From NCBI RefSeq assembly GCF_023016285.1, contig NZ_CP095413.1, positions 4,109,001 to 4,173,000 of the forward strand: DNA of 64,000 nucleotides. Direction: 5' to 3'. Made by a program: the position numbers and the translations under genes. Source of the stretch: Muricauda sp. SCSIO 64092 (GTDB lineage Bacteria > Bacteroidota > Bacteroidia > Flavobacteriales > Flavobacteriaceae). Positions 1-7,296 of this stretch are shown here, one piece after another (within the stretch, counting starts at the first letter, position 1; each line of letters begins with the position of its first letter). Under the pieces are notes generated by a model. The model worked only from the letters and a program-made list of their open reading frames with translations, was not told the origin of the DNA and ran no database searches.

Positions 1-2
1 TC

Positions 3-1148
3 CCAAGCCTGGGCAGAACAGATCTGTTATATGATAAGATCGATCCCCTCCCTATTAAGGGCTTGTCCCTTGAGGGTAGTATCTTTGAGAAAATAGGTCA
101 AAAGGACTATTTGCAATATGCGCCTTACCATACGTTTGCCTACGTCATCAAGTTTTTGAAGGAAGCGGCCCTAGATCCATTTGTTAAATCGATAAAAATC
201 ACAGTTTACCGATTGGCAAAAAATTCCCAGGTAGCGGCGGCCTTGGTAAATGCCGTAAAAAACGGAAAGGAAGTCATTGTTCAAATTGAGTTACAGGCGC
301 GTTTTGATGAACAGGCGAACATTAAATATGCCAATAATCTCCAAAAAGAAGGTATAAAACTGATTTTTGGGGTCCCTGGGTTAAAGGTCCACAGTAAGAT
401 TTGTTTGGTGGAACGGGAAGAAGGGAATACCGTAAAACGGTACGGTTTTATCAGCACTGGAAATTTTAATGAGTCCACTGCAAAAATTTATACCGATTAT
501 ACACTTTTTACCGCCCATGATGGCATTTTAAAGGAACTTGACAAAGTATTTGGCTTTTTTGAAACCACCTACAAGATCAATAAATACAAACATTTGGTGG
601 TATCCCCACATTACACCAAAAATAAATTTAGCAAACTGATTGATGATGAGATAGCCAATGCTGTTAACGGGAAGGACGCTTTGATCCAGATCAAGATGAA
701 TAGCTTTACCTCCTATAAAATGGTAGATAAGCTTTACGAAGCGAGCAGGGCAGGTGTGAAAGTCCAACTTATCATCAGGGGTATTTGTTGTTTAGTGCCG
801 GGAGTGGAGGGGATGAGTGACAATATCGAGGTCATTAGCGTGGTTGATAAATTCCTGGAGCATCCAAGGTTGTTCATTTTTGGCAATGCCGGTAATCCAA
901 AGGTCTATATTTCCTCTGCGGACTGGATGACCCGAAATTTGGATTATCGTGTTGAGGTGGGATGTCCAATTTATGATGAAGGGGTAAAGCAGGAATTGAT
1001 CGATACTTTTGAGATTTCCTGGAAGGATAATGTAAAGGCCAGGGTTTTTTCAAAGGTTCAGGACAATGCTTATAAGGATGATGACAAACCCCTTGTACGT
1101 TCCCAATTCGCAACCTATGACTACTATTTAAAAAAATTGGAAGAATAG
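3..1148 (+). CDS. ppk1: Polyphosphate kinase 1, C-terminal part (left-truncated)
   Basis: PPK1 reversibly transfers the terminal phosphate of ATP to inorganic polyphosphate. The frame is open at the left edge, so only about 380 C-terminal residues of a protein usually near 700 are visible; the TTG at 63 is an internal Leu codon and not a start. Family landmarks seen are TVYRLAKNSQV, the QIELQARFDEQANI stretch, GLKVHSKICLV with the histidine known in the family as the phosphorylated residue, the STGNFNE turn, and near the end EHPRLFIFGN followed by ISSADWMTRNLDYRVEV. These cover the two phospholipase-D-like catalytic domains. It converges on miaE with only four bases between the genes. The identification is secure; the N-terminal half lies outside the window. 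Confidence 0.96.
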   Translation, partial: PSLGRTDLLYDKIDPLPIKGLSLEGSIFEKIGQKDYLQYAPYHTFAYVIKFLKEAALDPFVKSIKITVYRLAKNSQVAAALVNAVKNGKEVIVQIELQARFDEQANIKYANNLQKEGIKLIFGVPGLKVHSKICLVEREEGNTVKRYGFISTGNFNESTAKIYTDYTLFTAHDGILKELDKVFGFFETTYKINKYKHLVVSPHYTKNKFSKLIDDEIANAVNGKDALIQIKMNSFTSYKMVDKLYEASRAGVKVQLIIRGICCLVPGVEGMSDNIEVISVVDKFLEHPRLFIFGNAGNPKVYISSADWMTRNLDYRVEVGCPIYDEGVKQELIDTFEISWKDNVKARVFSKVQDNAYKDDDKPLVRSQFATYDYYLKKLEE

Positions 1149-1152
1149 GATA

Positions 1153-1734
1153 TTACCCGTGCATGGTTTCCTTTTTACCAAGATTTTTCATAATCTCGGC
1201 TTCATGGTCCAACAGGGACTGCCATTTTTCATCAACCACTTTACGGTCCCCATATTTGCGGGCAAACTTTAAGAACATGGTATAGTGATTGGCCTCGCTT
1301 ACCATTAGTTTTTTGTAAAATTCCGCCAAATCGCTATCGGCAATATGTTCGGACAACAATCTAAAGCGTTCACAGCTCCGTGCTTCAATAAGGGCCGCAT
1401 ATAACAGTTTATGTACCAAATGGGTCTCCCTGCTTCCGCCCTTGGGGAAAAACTTCATCAGTTCTATGACGTATTCATCCTTACGTTCCCTACCCAAAGT
1501 CCATCCTCGCGCTAAAATTTTTTCATGCACCATATTAAAATGCCCCATTTCTTCACGGGAAAGGGCAATCATTTCTTTGACCAATTCGGATTTTTCCGGA
1601 AAACCAATGATGAGCGATATTGCCGTACTTGCTGCTTTTTGCTCGCAATAGGCGTGGTCCGTTAGAATTTCCTCAATGTTTTTTTCAACAATGTTTACCC
1701 ATCTAGGGTCGGTGGGCAGTTTTAATCCGAGCAT
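1153..1734 (-). CDS. miaE: tRNA-(ms2io6A)-hydroxylase (MiaE family)
   Basis: MiaE is a non-haem di-iron monooxygenase with a ferritin-like four-helix bundle that hydroxylates the isopentenyl group of ms2i6A37 in tRNA. The 193-residue protein has the expected ligand pattern: E of AYCEQKA near residue 30, EEMGHFN (ExxH) near 60, EARSCERF near 115 and SEANHYTMF (ExxH) near 145. The length is normal for the bacterial family. Upstream on its own strand is a repeat-bearing intergenic region with no further gene, so it looks monocistronic. In Bacteroidota the exact substrate is inferred from homology only. Confidence 0.93.
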   Translation of the reverse strand: MLGLKLPTDPRWVNIVEKNIEEILTDHAYCEQKAASTAISLIIGFPEKSELVKEMIALSREEMGHFNMVHEKILARGWTLGRERKDEYVIELMKFFPKGGSRETHLVHKLLYAALIEARSCERFRLLSEHIADSDLAEFYKKLMVSEANHYTMFLKFARKYGDRKVVDEKWQSLLDHEAEIMKNLGKKETMHG

Positions 1735-1828
1735 AAAAGAATAAATTTTGATAAAGGTAGGTCTTCCTCATTTGGATTACAACCATTGATCATTGCCTAT
1801 TGAAGTAATTCCTATTTTAACGTGGGTT

Positions 1829-2006
1829 CGATACAATTTTTATCAACCAAAATCCGTCAAATTGAGTGGTTTTTCGCAATGAAATGAAGAAAAATTGTAT
1901 CGAAATTAGGATTTTGCAAGAAAATTACTTGCCTGCCTGCCCTGCAGCCGGCAGGCAGGTTTTTCGATACATTTTTGCTGTCGCAAAAACACTCAAAATG
2001 ACGTAA
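1829..2006. repeat. Imperfect palindromic intergenic element, copy 1
   Basis: The stretch folds back on itself at two levels. The inner stem is CCTGCCTGCC paired with GGCAGGCAGG (about 1930-1955) followed by a T run. Around it, an arm with TTGAGTGGTTTTTCGC at about 1861 pairs imperfectly with GCAAAAACACTCAAAATG at about 1983, and CGATACAATTTTT at 1829 matches AAAAATTGTATCG near 1889. Short palindromes of the TCGAGTG/ATCGA kind are common between genes in flavobacteria. This copy is the leading part of the tandemly duplicated unit. Confidence 0.6.
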
Positions 2007-2059
2007 TTTTCTTATATCGAACTCACATTATTTTAGAAGGACAAATCAAAATAAACGCA

Positions 2060-2416
2060 ATGCCAAATAGCTTTAGATTCCTGGGTTTCCTATTCATGGT
2101 ACTTTTTTTATGTGCGGTATTTTTGCAATACAATGATCCGGATGCCGTAACATGGTATCTGGCTTATGGTATTGGAGCCTTTGCCTCCCTACTGTTTGGC
2201 CTGGGCAGGTTAAAACTCCGATGGGCAGTTTTGCTTTCCGGTTTCTATATCGTTTTTTCTATCATAAATTGGCCGGAAAAGTTTGAAGGCGTAGTTATAG
2301 GAGAGGGAAATATCGATGCCATAGAGAAGGGCAGGGAAGCCTTGGGCTTATTGATTTCTGCCGGAATAATGGGTATTTACGCTTTGTTGATCGGAAAGAA
2401 GAAAAGATTGGATTAA
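2060..2416 (+). CDS. TMEM220-like small membrane protein, copy 1
   Basis: The 118-residue protein has four predicted membrane helices (about 7-24, 30-46, 53-70 and 92-111) and the family signature QYNDPDAVTWYLAY after the first helix, which resembles the conserved NDPDP-x-W motif of the TMEM220 transmembrane family. No enzymatic function is known for the family. The start ATG follows an A-rich stretch typical of flavobacterial initiation regions. It is the first of two nearly identical tandem copies; the last residues (GKKKRLD) differ from the second copy. Confidence 0.82.
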   Translation: MPNSFRFLGFLFMVLFLCAVFLQYNDPDAVTWYLAYGIGAFASLLFGLGRLKLRWAVLLSGFYIVFSIINWPEKFEGVVIGEGNIDAIEKGREALGLLISAGIMGIYALLIGKKKRLD

Positions 2417-2425
2417 CATGGGTCC

Positions 2426-2604
2426 GATATCATTTTTTATCAATCAAAATCCGTCAAATTGAGTGGTTTTTCGCAATGAAATGAAGAAAAATTGTATCGA
2501 AATTAGGATTTTGCAAGAAAATTACTTGCCTGCCTGCCCTGCAGCCGGCAGGCAGGTTTTTCGATACATTTTTGCTGTCGCAAAAACACTCAAAATGACG
2601 TAAT
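2426..2604. repeat. Imperfect palindromic intergenic element, copy 2
   Basis: Second copy of the fold-back element, 597 bp downstream of the first and nearly identical. Its outer left arm carries changes (CGATATCATTTTTT instead of CGATACAATTTTT) that weaken the outermost pairing. The CCTGCCTGCC/GGCAGGCAGG core is intact. It separates the two TMEM220-like genes. Confidence 0.6.
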
Positions 2605-2657
2605 TTTCTTATATCGAACTCACATTATTTTAGAAGGACAAATCAAAAAAAAACGCA

Positions 2658-3011
2658 ATGCCAAATAGCTTTAGATTCCTGGGTTTCCTATTCATGGTAC
2701 TTTTTTTATGTGCGGTATTTTTGCAATACAATGATCCGGATGCCGTAACATGGTATCTGGCTTATGGTATTGGAGCCTTTGCCTCCCTACTGTTTGGCCT
2801 GGGCAGGTTAAAACTCCGATGGGCAGTTTTGCTTTCCGGTTTCTATATCGTTTTTTCTATCATAAATTGGCCGGAAAAGTTTGAAGGCGTAGTTATAGGA
2901 GAGGGAAATATCGATGCCATAGAGAAGGGCAGGGAAGCCTTGGGCTTATTGATTTCTGCAGGAATAATGGGTATTTACGCTTTGTTGATTGGAAAGGGGA
3001 AAAAAGATTAG
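2658..3011 (+). CDS. TMEM220-like small membrane protein, copy 2
   Basis: At 117 residues it is identical to copy 1 over almost the whole length, differing in the C-terminal tail (GKGKKD). It has the same four-helix layout and NDPD motif. It converges on dnaX with one base between the stop codons. Because the copies are nearly identical, the second may simply raise dosage; a different role is not indicated by the sequence. Confidence 0.8.
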   Translation: MPNSFRFLGFLFMVLFLCAVFLQYNDPDAVTWYLAYGIGAFASLLFGLGRLKLRWAVLLSGFYIVFSIINWPEKFEGVVIGEGNIDAIEKGREALGLLISAGIMGIYALLIGKGKKD

Positions 3012-3012
3012 A

Positions 3013-4728
3013 TTAAAAATCCAGATCAAATTCCTTTCTAAGGAATTCAATGGCAGGGTTCTTTTCCTTTAGTTTTTGATATTTCTCCTCAGGGGTAAAA
3101 GCATATTTTTTGGCACTCTCCTCATTTACGGATATCTGGATTTCTATGGAATAATTCTGTAGTTTTTCCTTGAGGTAATCCAATAAGGGTCCTTGTTCGC
3201 GTTCCACCTCTTTTTTCATCGTGGAATTCGGAAACTCCAGCCAGATGGTGGTACTATTTTTAAGTCGGGGTACATCACTGTGAAGACTGCTCGCCAAAAT
3301 CTTTTTTCCCTGCTTCTCTATTTTTTGGATATACGCGTTCCAGTGTGTTTGCATATCCTCTTCGGTAAATGGCTTAATGGGTAAATCCTCTTCGGAAACT
3401 TGAGGATTTTTGATGGCCTCATGTTCCTTTTTGGCCTTAAGACTGGAAAGCGATAAACCGGAGACCCTTTTGGGGAGATTCTTTAGTTCAATGGATTTGG
3501 GAACCGCTTTGGGTTGTTCGGCACTCTCCTTTGGTTCGGTGGTGGTTTTTATTGGGGGAGCGACTTCATCATTACTGGTTTCCTCCACAATGGAATAGTC
3601 ATTGGTCTTCTCAAAATCCCTATTCCTGAAATACGTGGCAGGAATTAGAAAATCATCCTTTTTTTTTTCGTGGGAAAACGAAAGTGACGCCAATTTCATT
3701 AAGGTCAACTCAATCAATAGTCGTTGATTTTTACTGGCTTTATAGTTTAAATCGCTTTGATTGGAAATCTCAATTGCCTTTAGCAGGAACTCTTTTGGTG
3801 TTTTTTTGGACTGTTCCGAATACTTTGCTTTGGCACCTTCCCCAACTTCCAATAAAACATGGGTTTCGGGTTGTTGGCAGACCATAAGATCCCTAAAATG
3901 TGATGCGAGTCCGGTGATAAAATGGTGCCCATCAAAACCAAGGGAAAGTGTCTTATTGAAAAGCAACAACAATTCGGGAATGTTGTTTTCCAGTATGAGA
4001 TTGGTCGCCGTCAAAAATGTGTCATAGTCGAGGACATTCAAGTTTTCGGTAACGGCTTTTCGTGTTAATTCCTTACCCGAAAAACTGACCACCCTATCGA
4101 AAATGGAAAGGGCATCACGCATGGCTCCATCGGCCTTTTGCGCAATGATGTGCAGCGCATCATCTTCGGCATCGATGTTTTGTTCCTTGGCGATGACCTT
4201 TAAATACTCCGCAGCATCCTTTACCGTGATTCGTTTAAAATCAAAAATTTGACATCGGGAGAGTATGGTAGGGATAATTTTGTGTTTTTCCGTGGTGGCC
4301 AGTATAAAAATGGCGTGTTTCGGAGGTTCTTCCAACGTTTTTAAAAAGGCATTGAATGCGGATTGGGACAACATGTGCACCTCATCGATGATATAGACCT
4401 TATATTTGCCTACTTGTGGAGGAATACGTACTTGGTCTATTAGGCTGCGGATGTCATCAACGGAGTTGTTGGAGGCAGCGTCCAATTCAAAAATATTGAA
4501 GGCAAAGTCTTCTTCTTCCCGTTCGGTCCCATCTTGATTTATCTTTTTTGCCAAAATCCTGGCACACGTGGTTTTACCAACCCCCCTTGGACCACAAAAC
4601 AGCAATGCTTGTGCCAAATGGTTATGGGCTATGGCGTTTTCCAGGGTATCCGTAATGGCTTTCTGCCCAACAACGTCCTTAAACGTTTGGGGGCGATATT
4701 TTCGGGCAGATACAATAAAAGGCTCCAT
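3013..4728 (-). CDS. dnaX: DNA polymerase III subunit gamma/tau
   Basis: DnaX is the AAA+ clamp-loader ATPase that loads the beta clamp and organises the replisome. The 571-residue protein opens with SARKYRPQTF and VVGQ, then Walker A CGPRGVGKTTCA (about 45-56), Walker B IIDEVHML, sensor 1 FILATTE and the SRCQIFDFKRI arginine-finger/sensor region. The cysteine-rich zinc module between Walker A and the ELDAASN motif is replaced by an acidic loop (KKINQDGTEREEEDFAFN), as is usual in flavobacterial DnaX. The C-terminal third is a charged linker and tau-like tail. It diverges from rnpB and converges on the TMEM220 copy. Confidence 0.95.
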   Translation of the reverse strand: MEPFIVSARKYRPQTFKDVVGQKAITDTLENAIAHNHLAQALLFCGPRGVGKTTCARILAKKINQDGTEREEEDFAFNIFELDAASNNSVDDIRSLIDQVRIPPQVGKYKVYIIDEVHMLSQSAFNAFLKTLEEPPKHAIFILATTEKHKIIPTILSRCQIFDFKRITVKDAAEYLKVIAKEQNIDAEDDALHIIAQKADGAMRDALSIFDRVVSFSGKELTRKAVTENLNVLDYDTFLTATNLILENNIPELLLLFNKTLSLGFDGHHFITGLASHFRDLMVCQQPETHVLLEVGEGAKAKYSEQSKKTPKEFLLKAIEISNQSDLNYKASKNQRLLIELTLMKLASLSFSHEKKKDDFLIPATYFRNRDFEKTNDYSIVEETSNDEVAPPIKTTTEPKESAEQPKAVPKSIELKNLPKRVSGLSLSSLKAKKEHEAIKNPQVSEEDLPIKPFTEEDMQTHWNAYIQKIEKQGKKILASSLHSDVPRLKNSTTIWLEFPNSTMKKEVEREQGPLLDYLKEKLQNYSIEIQISVNEESAKKYAFTPEEKYQKLKEKNPAIEFLRKEFDLDF

Positions 4729-4754
4729 ATGATGCGTATGACCGAGACCAATAA

Positions 4755-4762
4755 CAAATATA
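4755..4762 (-). promoter_or_regulatory. Candidate -7 element for dnaX
   Basis: On the minus strand the octamer reads TATATTTG, a perfect match to the Bacteroidota TAnnTTTG element. It lies 27 bases before the dnaX start codon. No convincing TTG box is seen at the usual distance, so the call rests on the -7 match and position only. Confidence 0.35.
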
Positions 4763-4828
4763 AAAAATAGCTCAAGGCATACGATTTGGAGGAATTGGTC
4801 ATGTTCCGTTTTTTATTAACAATTGGTG

Positions 4829-4836
4829 TAATTTTG
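4829..4836 (+). promoter_or_regulatory. Candidate -7 element for rnpB
   Basis: TAATTTTG matches the Bacteroidota TAnnTTTG consensus and sits directly before the 5' end of the RNase P RNA, which fits initiation close to 4841. The upstream half-site is poor. Confidence 0.45.
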
Positions 4837-4837
4837 C

Positions 4838-5152
4838 CAAGTGTAGGCAACCTTACCGCCGCGTGCCGAACTTGTTTCGGTGTGAGGAGGAAAGTCCGGA
4901 CACCATAGTGCAACATAGCGGGTAACGCCCGTCCACCTAAAGGTGAGGACCAGTGCAACAGAAAGCAAGTACAGTTAGGCTGTAGTGAAATCAGGTAAAC
5001 TCTATGTGGTGAAACGCCATGTATACCAACATTTTGGGGTTGCACGCCCTAGTTGGAGGGTAGGCGGATGGAGTTTATGGGCAATCATGAACCTAGATAA
5101 ATGGTAAGGGCCGTTTTGGCGGTTACAGAATCCGGCTTATAGCCTACTTTTT
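4838..5152 (+). ncRNA. rnpB: RNase P RNA, bacterial type A
   Basis: This is the catalytic RNA that trims the 5' leader from tRNA precursors. The hallmark blocks are present: GAGGAAAGTCCGGAC at about 4886-4900 (CR-I, P4 5' strand), ACAGAAAGCAAG near 4958, and ACAGAATCCGGCTTA at about 5125-5139 (CR-V, P4 3' strand). The outer helix P1 is formed by GTAGGC (4843-4848) with GCCTAC (5142-5147), which sets the ends to within a few bases. A strong terminator follows. Open frames that cross it on the minus strand are not genes. Confidence 0.95.
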
Positions 5153-5160
5153 AATAGCAA

Positions 5161-5192
5161 AGGGCCCAATTCATTGCATTGGGCCTTTTTTC
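5161..5192 (+). terminator. Rho-independent terminator after rnpB
   Basis: Stem GGCCCAAT / ATTGGGCC with a short loop, then a run of six T. It lies 9 bases after the RNase P RNA and just before the 3' end of rsmD, so it may also act for rsmD on the other strand. Confidence 0.85.
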
Positions 5193-5194
5193 TT

Positions 5195-5731
5195 TTAAGG
5201 TGCAAAAAAACTGAATATGGAACTTCCGTATTTTCTTTTTTCCCGAAAATTGGGATGGTCCTCAAAATGGGTCTGGGGTGAATGTTCCACGATTAAAACC
5301 CCACCTTCTTTCAACAATCCATTTTTTAGGACCAAATGCGGCAATTTCAAAAACTCATTTTCCACAGCATCGTAGGGAGGGTCCGCAAAAATGATATCGT
5401 ACTGGACTTTGTGCCGTTCCAAAAATGTAAACACATCGGATTTAAAAACGGTAATGGGAAAAGCCAGTGCTTTGGCCGTTTTCCCTATAAACTGGACACA
5501 GCGTGGGTGGGCATCCACAGCAACAATGGTTTCACACCCCCTTGAAGCAAATTCATAACTGATATTTCCAGTACCGGAAAAAAGATCCAAAACGGAAACC
5601 TCTTCCAAAATATAACGGTTGTTGAGAATGTTAAAGAGCCCTTCTTTTGCCATATCGGTGGTTGGGCGTACCGGTAATTTCTTTGGGGCCGTGATACGTT
5701 TTCCTTTGTATTTTCCCGAAATTATGCGCAT
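5195..5731 (-). CDS. rsmD: 16S rRNA (guanine966-N2)-methyltransferase RsmD
   Basis: The 178-residue SAM-dependent methyltransferase modifies G966 of 16S rRNA in the assembled small subunit. The N-terminus MRIISGKYKGKRI and RPTTDMAKEGLFNIL are RsmD signatures; motif I is LDLFSGTGNISYE (about 48-60) and the catalytic motif is FADPPYD (about 115-121, DPPY type used for exocyclic amines). It follows the DUF3822 gene with four bases between them, as part of a minus-strand run of three genes. Confidence 0.94.
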   Translation of the reverse strand: MRIISGKYKGKRITAPKKLPVRPTTDMAKEGLFNILNNRYILEEVSVLDLFSGTGNISYEFASRGCETIVAVDAHPRCVQFIGKTAKALAFPITVFKSDVFTFLERHKVQYDIIFADPPYDAVENEFLKLPHLVLKNGLLKEGGVLIVEHSPQTHFEDHPNFREKRKYGSSIFSFFAP

Positions 5732-5735
5732 AACC

Positions 5736-6506
5736 CTATAGATTGCCCAGCAAGGTCAAATCAATGGTGTTGTCACCTATTTCTTCCAGACTTTGATTGC
5801 TTTGTTTTGGAACAAAAACCGAGACTTTTTTTAAATAATCGTAGCAAATTTTGAAGTATTGGTCATCCTCTTCTATAGCCCCAAACAGTTTTAACTTTAC
5901 CTCTTCCGCAGACAATCCAAGCTGTTCGTAGGTAAATAGGACATAATAGAGGAAGTCCTCTTTGGTCTTGTATTCAAATTGGTTGTAAAGTAGCAGTTTA
6001 CGCTGTTCCATCACTGCGAGTTCCATAGTACGTGTACCCACATGTACATAACACACCGTTTTATTGCTTTTTTGATGAAAAAGTGTTTGCAGAATGGCCA
6101 AACTGTTGTGCTTAAATTCAAATTCCCCAAAACAGTCGAACAGATAGTTGTTTACATTGGTAAAGGGCACATAGACACATACCATATCTTGGTTGGGAAT
6201 TTTGTCATGGACAATTTGGTCGTTGGCCAGAATCTTGGTGTTGAACTTGAGATAATTGGGAAGCTCTTCTTTATCAAATAAGGCTTCGGGCACCAAACAG
6301 AACATATTGTTCTTATGGATGGCCATGACCTCTTCATAGGTCTCATCGATCAGTTTATACTTGGCAACAAGGGTTTTGAGCTCCTTAAGAAGTAAATAGG
6401 GGGTCGATTTTGTCTTGAAGGCCACATGGTCCGATAGCAATACCTTATTGGCAATGGTATCTATGGTACAAAAAGAAAGTCCATCCAGGCTAACCTGAAT
6501 GGACAA
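5736..6506 (-). CDS. DUF3822 family protein
   Basis: About 256 residues, matching the DUF3822 family confined to Bacteroidota, where the gene is usually next to rsmD. The N-terminus LSIQVSLDGLSFC and the FDCFGEFEFKHNS region are typical of the family. The fold is thought to be actin/ASKHA-like, but no role is established. No ATG exists at the 5' end. The likely start is the TTG at 6504-6506, since the upstream in-frame extension is only 13 codons and runs straight to the stop codon of the preceding gene. The reading frame is the same as that of the upstream gene, with one TAA between them. Confidence 0.85.
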   Translation of the reverse strand: MSIQVSLDGLSFCTIDTIANKVLLSDHVAFKTKSTPYLLLKELKTLVAKYKLIDETYEEVMAIHKNNMFCLVPEALFDKEELPNYLKFNTKILANDQIVHDKIPNQDMVCVYVPFTNVNNYLFDCFGEFEFKHNSLAILQTLFHQKSNKTVCYVHVGTRTMELAVMEQRKLLLYNQFEYKTKEDFLYYVLFTYEQLGLSAEEVKLKLFGAIEEDDQYFKICYDYLKKVSVFVPKQSNQSLEEIGDNTIDLTLLGNL

Positions 6507-6545
6507 TTTTTTAAAAGGATGCGTATGTGTCTTCGCCTCGATAGT

Positions 6546-7193
6546 TTATTCGTTTTTTCTGTCGTAGATGGGCGGCCAATTTCCATTGGTACTGACATCT
6601 ACAAGGGAACCTACCTTAAGATGGTCCCCATTTACTTCTTCCACACTGTTTCTTGCATTTTCCTGGGCCAACAAATCCTTGGGTTGATCATACAATATGA
6701 CATCCTTCTTCACCTTAGCCTCAAATACAGGGGCCTTGTAGCCACTTTTCTCAATAATATCGGCTTTCAGTTCAAATTTTTCCCCATTCTGCGCATAGGG
6801 TACTTCCATCATGGTTTTGTAGCTGTCACTGTTTTTGAAGAGGGAATCCTTTACCTTAACAAAGCCAAGCGTGTCTATGACAACAGTATCCACTTGAAGT
6901 TCAATTTGGTAAACCTTATCATATCGCATAAAAGACGAATCCCGTTGTTGGGTGATGGTATAACTTCCGGTATCCACAAATTTGACCAAACTTTCAAAAT
7001 TCCCTGCATACGTACCATTAACGGATTTGTAGGCTTCTTGGGAATCACGAATATCCTTTAGTTTGTCAATTACAGACTGAAAACGTTCTTTACGTACTTG
7101 TTTAAACTCTATGGGACCATTTACGGATTGATAAATCATATAGGCCAGACCGCAGCAAACAATCCATAAAACTATTTGTAAGATGGTTTTCAT
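6546..7193 (-). CDS. Membrane-anchored hypothetical protein
   Basis: Not recognised. The 215-residue protein starts with one hydrophobic segment (about 4-22), followed by a charged region with FQSVIDKLKDIRDSQEAYK and a stretch rich in DTVVIDT/VKVKDS. The layout, with an N-terminal helix and then a 'checks whether a residue follows' pattern around SVNGTYAGNFESLVKFV, recalls pseudopilin-like anchored proteins, but this is only a resemblance. It is the first gene of the run leading to DUF3822 and rsmD. A signal-anchor with a periplasmic domain is the most economical reading. Confidence 0.7.
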   Translation of the reverse strand: MKTILQIVLWIVCCGLAYMIYQSVNGPIEFKQVRKERFQSVIDKLKDIRDSQEAYKSVNGTYAGNFESLVKFVDTGSYTITQQRDSSFMRYDKVYQIELQVDTVVIDTLGFVKVKDSLFKNSDSYKTMMEVPYAQNGEKFELKADIIEKSGYKAPVFEAKVKKDVILYDQPKDLLAQENARNSVEEVNGDHLKVGSLVDVSTNGNWPPIYDRKNE

Positions 7194-7281
7194 TTTTTCT
7201 GAGTTAATTTAGATTTAGTGGTTACAAGCAAATCTACAATTTTTTTTGAATCCCGAAAGTTTTCCCAGTAAAAATGATACC

Positions 7282-7289
7282 TATCTTTG
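7282..7289 (+). promoter_or_regulatory. Candidate -7 element of the helicase gene
   Basis: TATCTTTG matches TAnnTTTG exactly and ends only 7 bases before the ATG at 7297. If used, the transcript would be leaderless or nearly so. No good TTG box is found at the standard spacing. Confidence 0.35.
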
Positions 7290-7296
7290 AAAGTCC

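Larger units (their letters stand above)
1818..3011. repeat. Tandem duplication of a ~597 bp unit (palindrome plus TMEM220-like gene)
   Basis: Two consecutive units run from about 1818 to 2413 and from about 2414 to 3011. Each holds the palindromic element, a spacer and one complete gene. The offset is 596-598 bp, changing by single-base indels (an extra T near 2437 and an extra A just before the second ATG). Differences elsewhere are few and cluster at the left edge of the unit and in the last ten codons, so the event is recent. The junction shares the short string TTAAC, consistent with duplication through microhomology. Confidence 0.92.

Noticed and set aside
4629..5045. Minus-strand frame over rnpB and the dnaX start
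   Set aside because: It covers the RNase P RNA and the dnaX 5' end and has no recognisable protein features.
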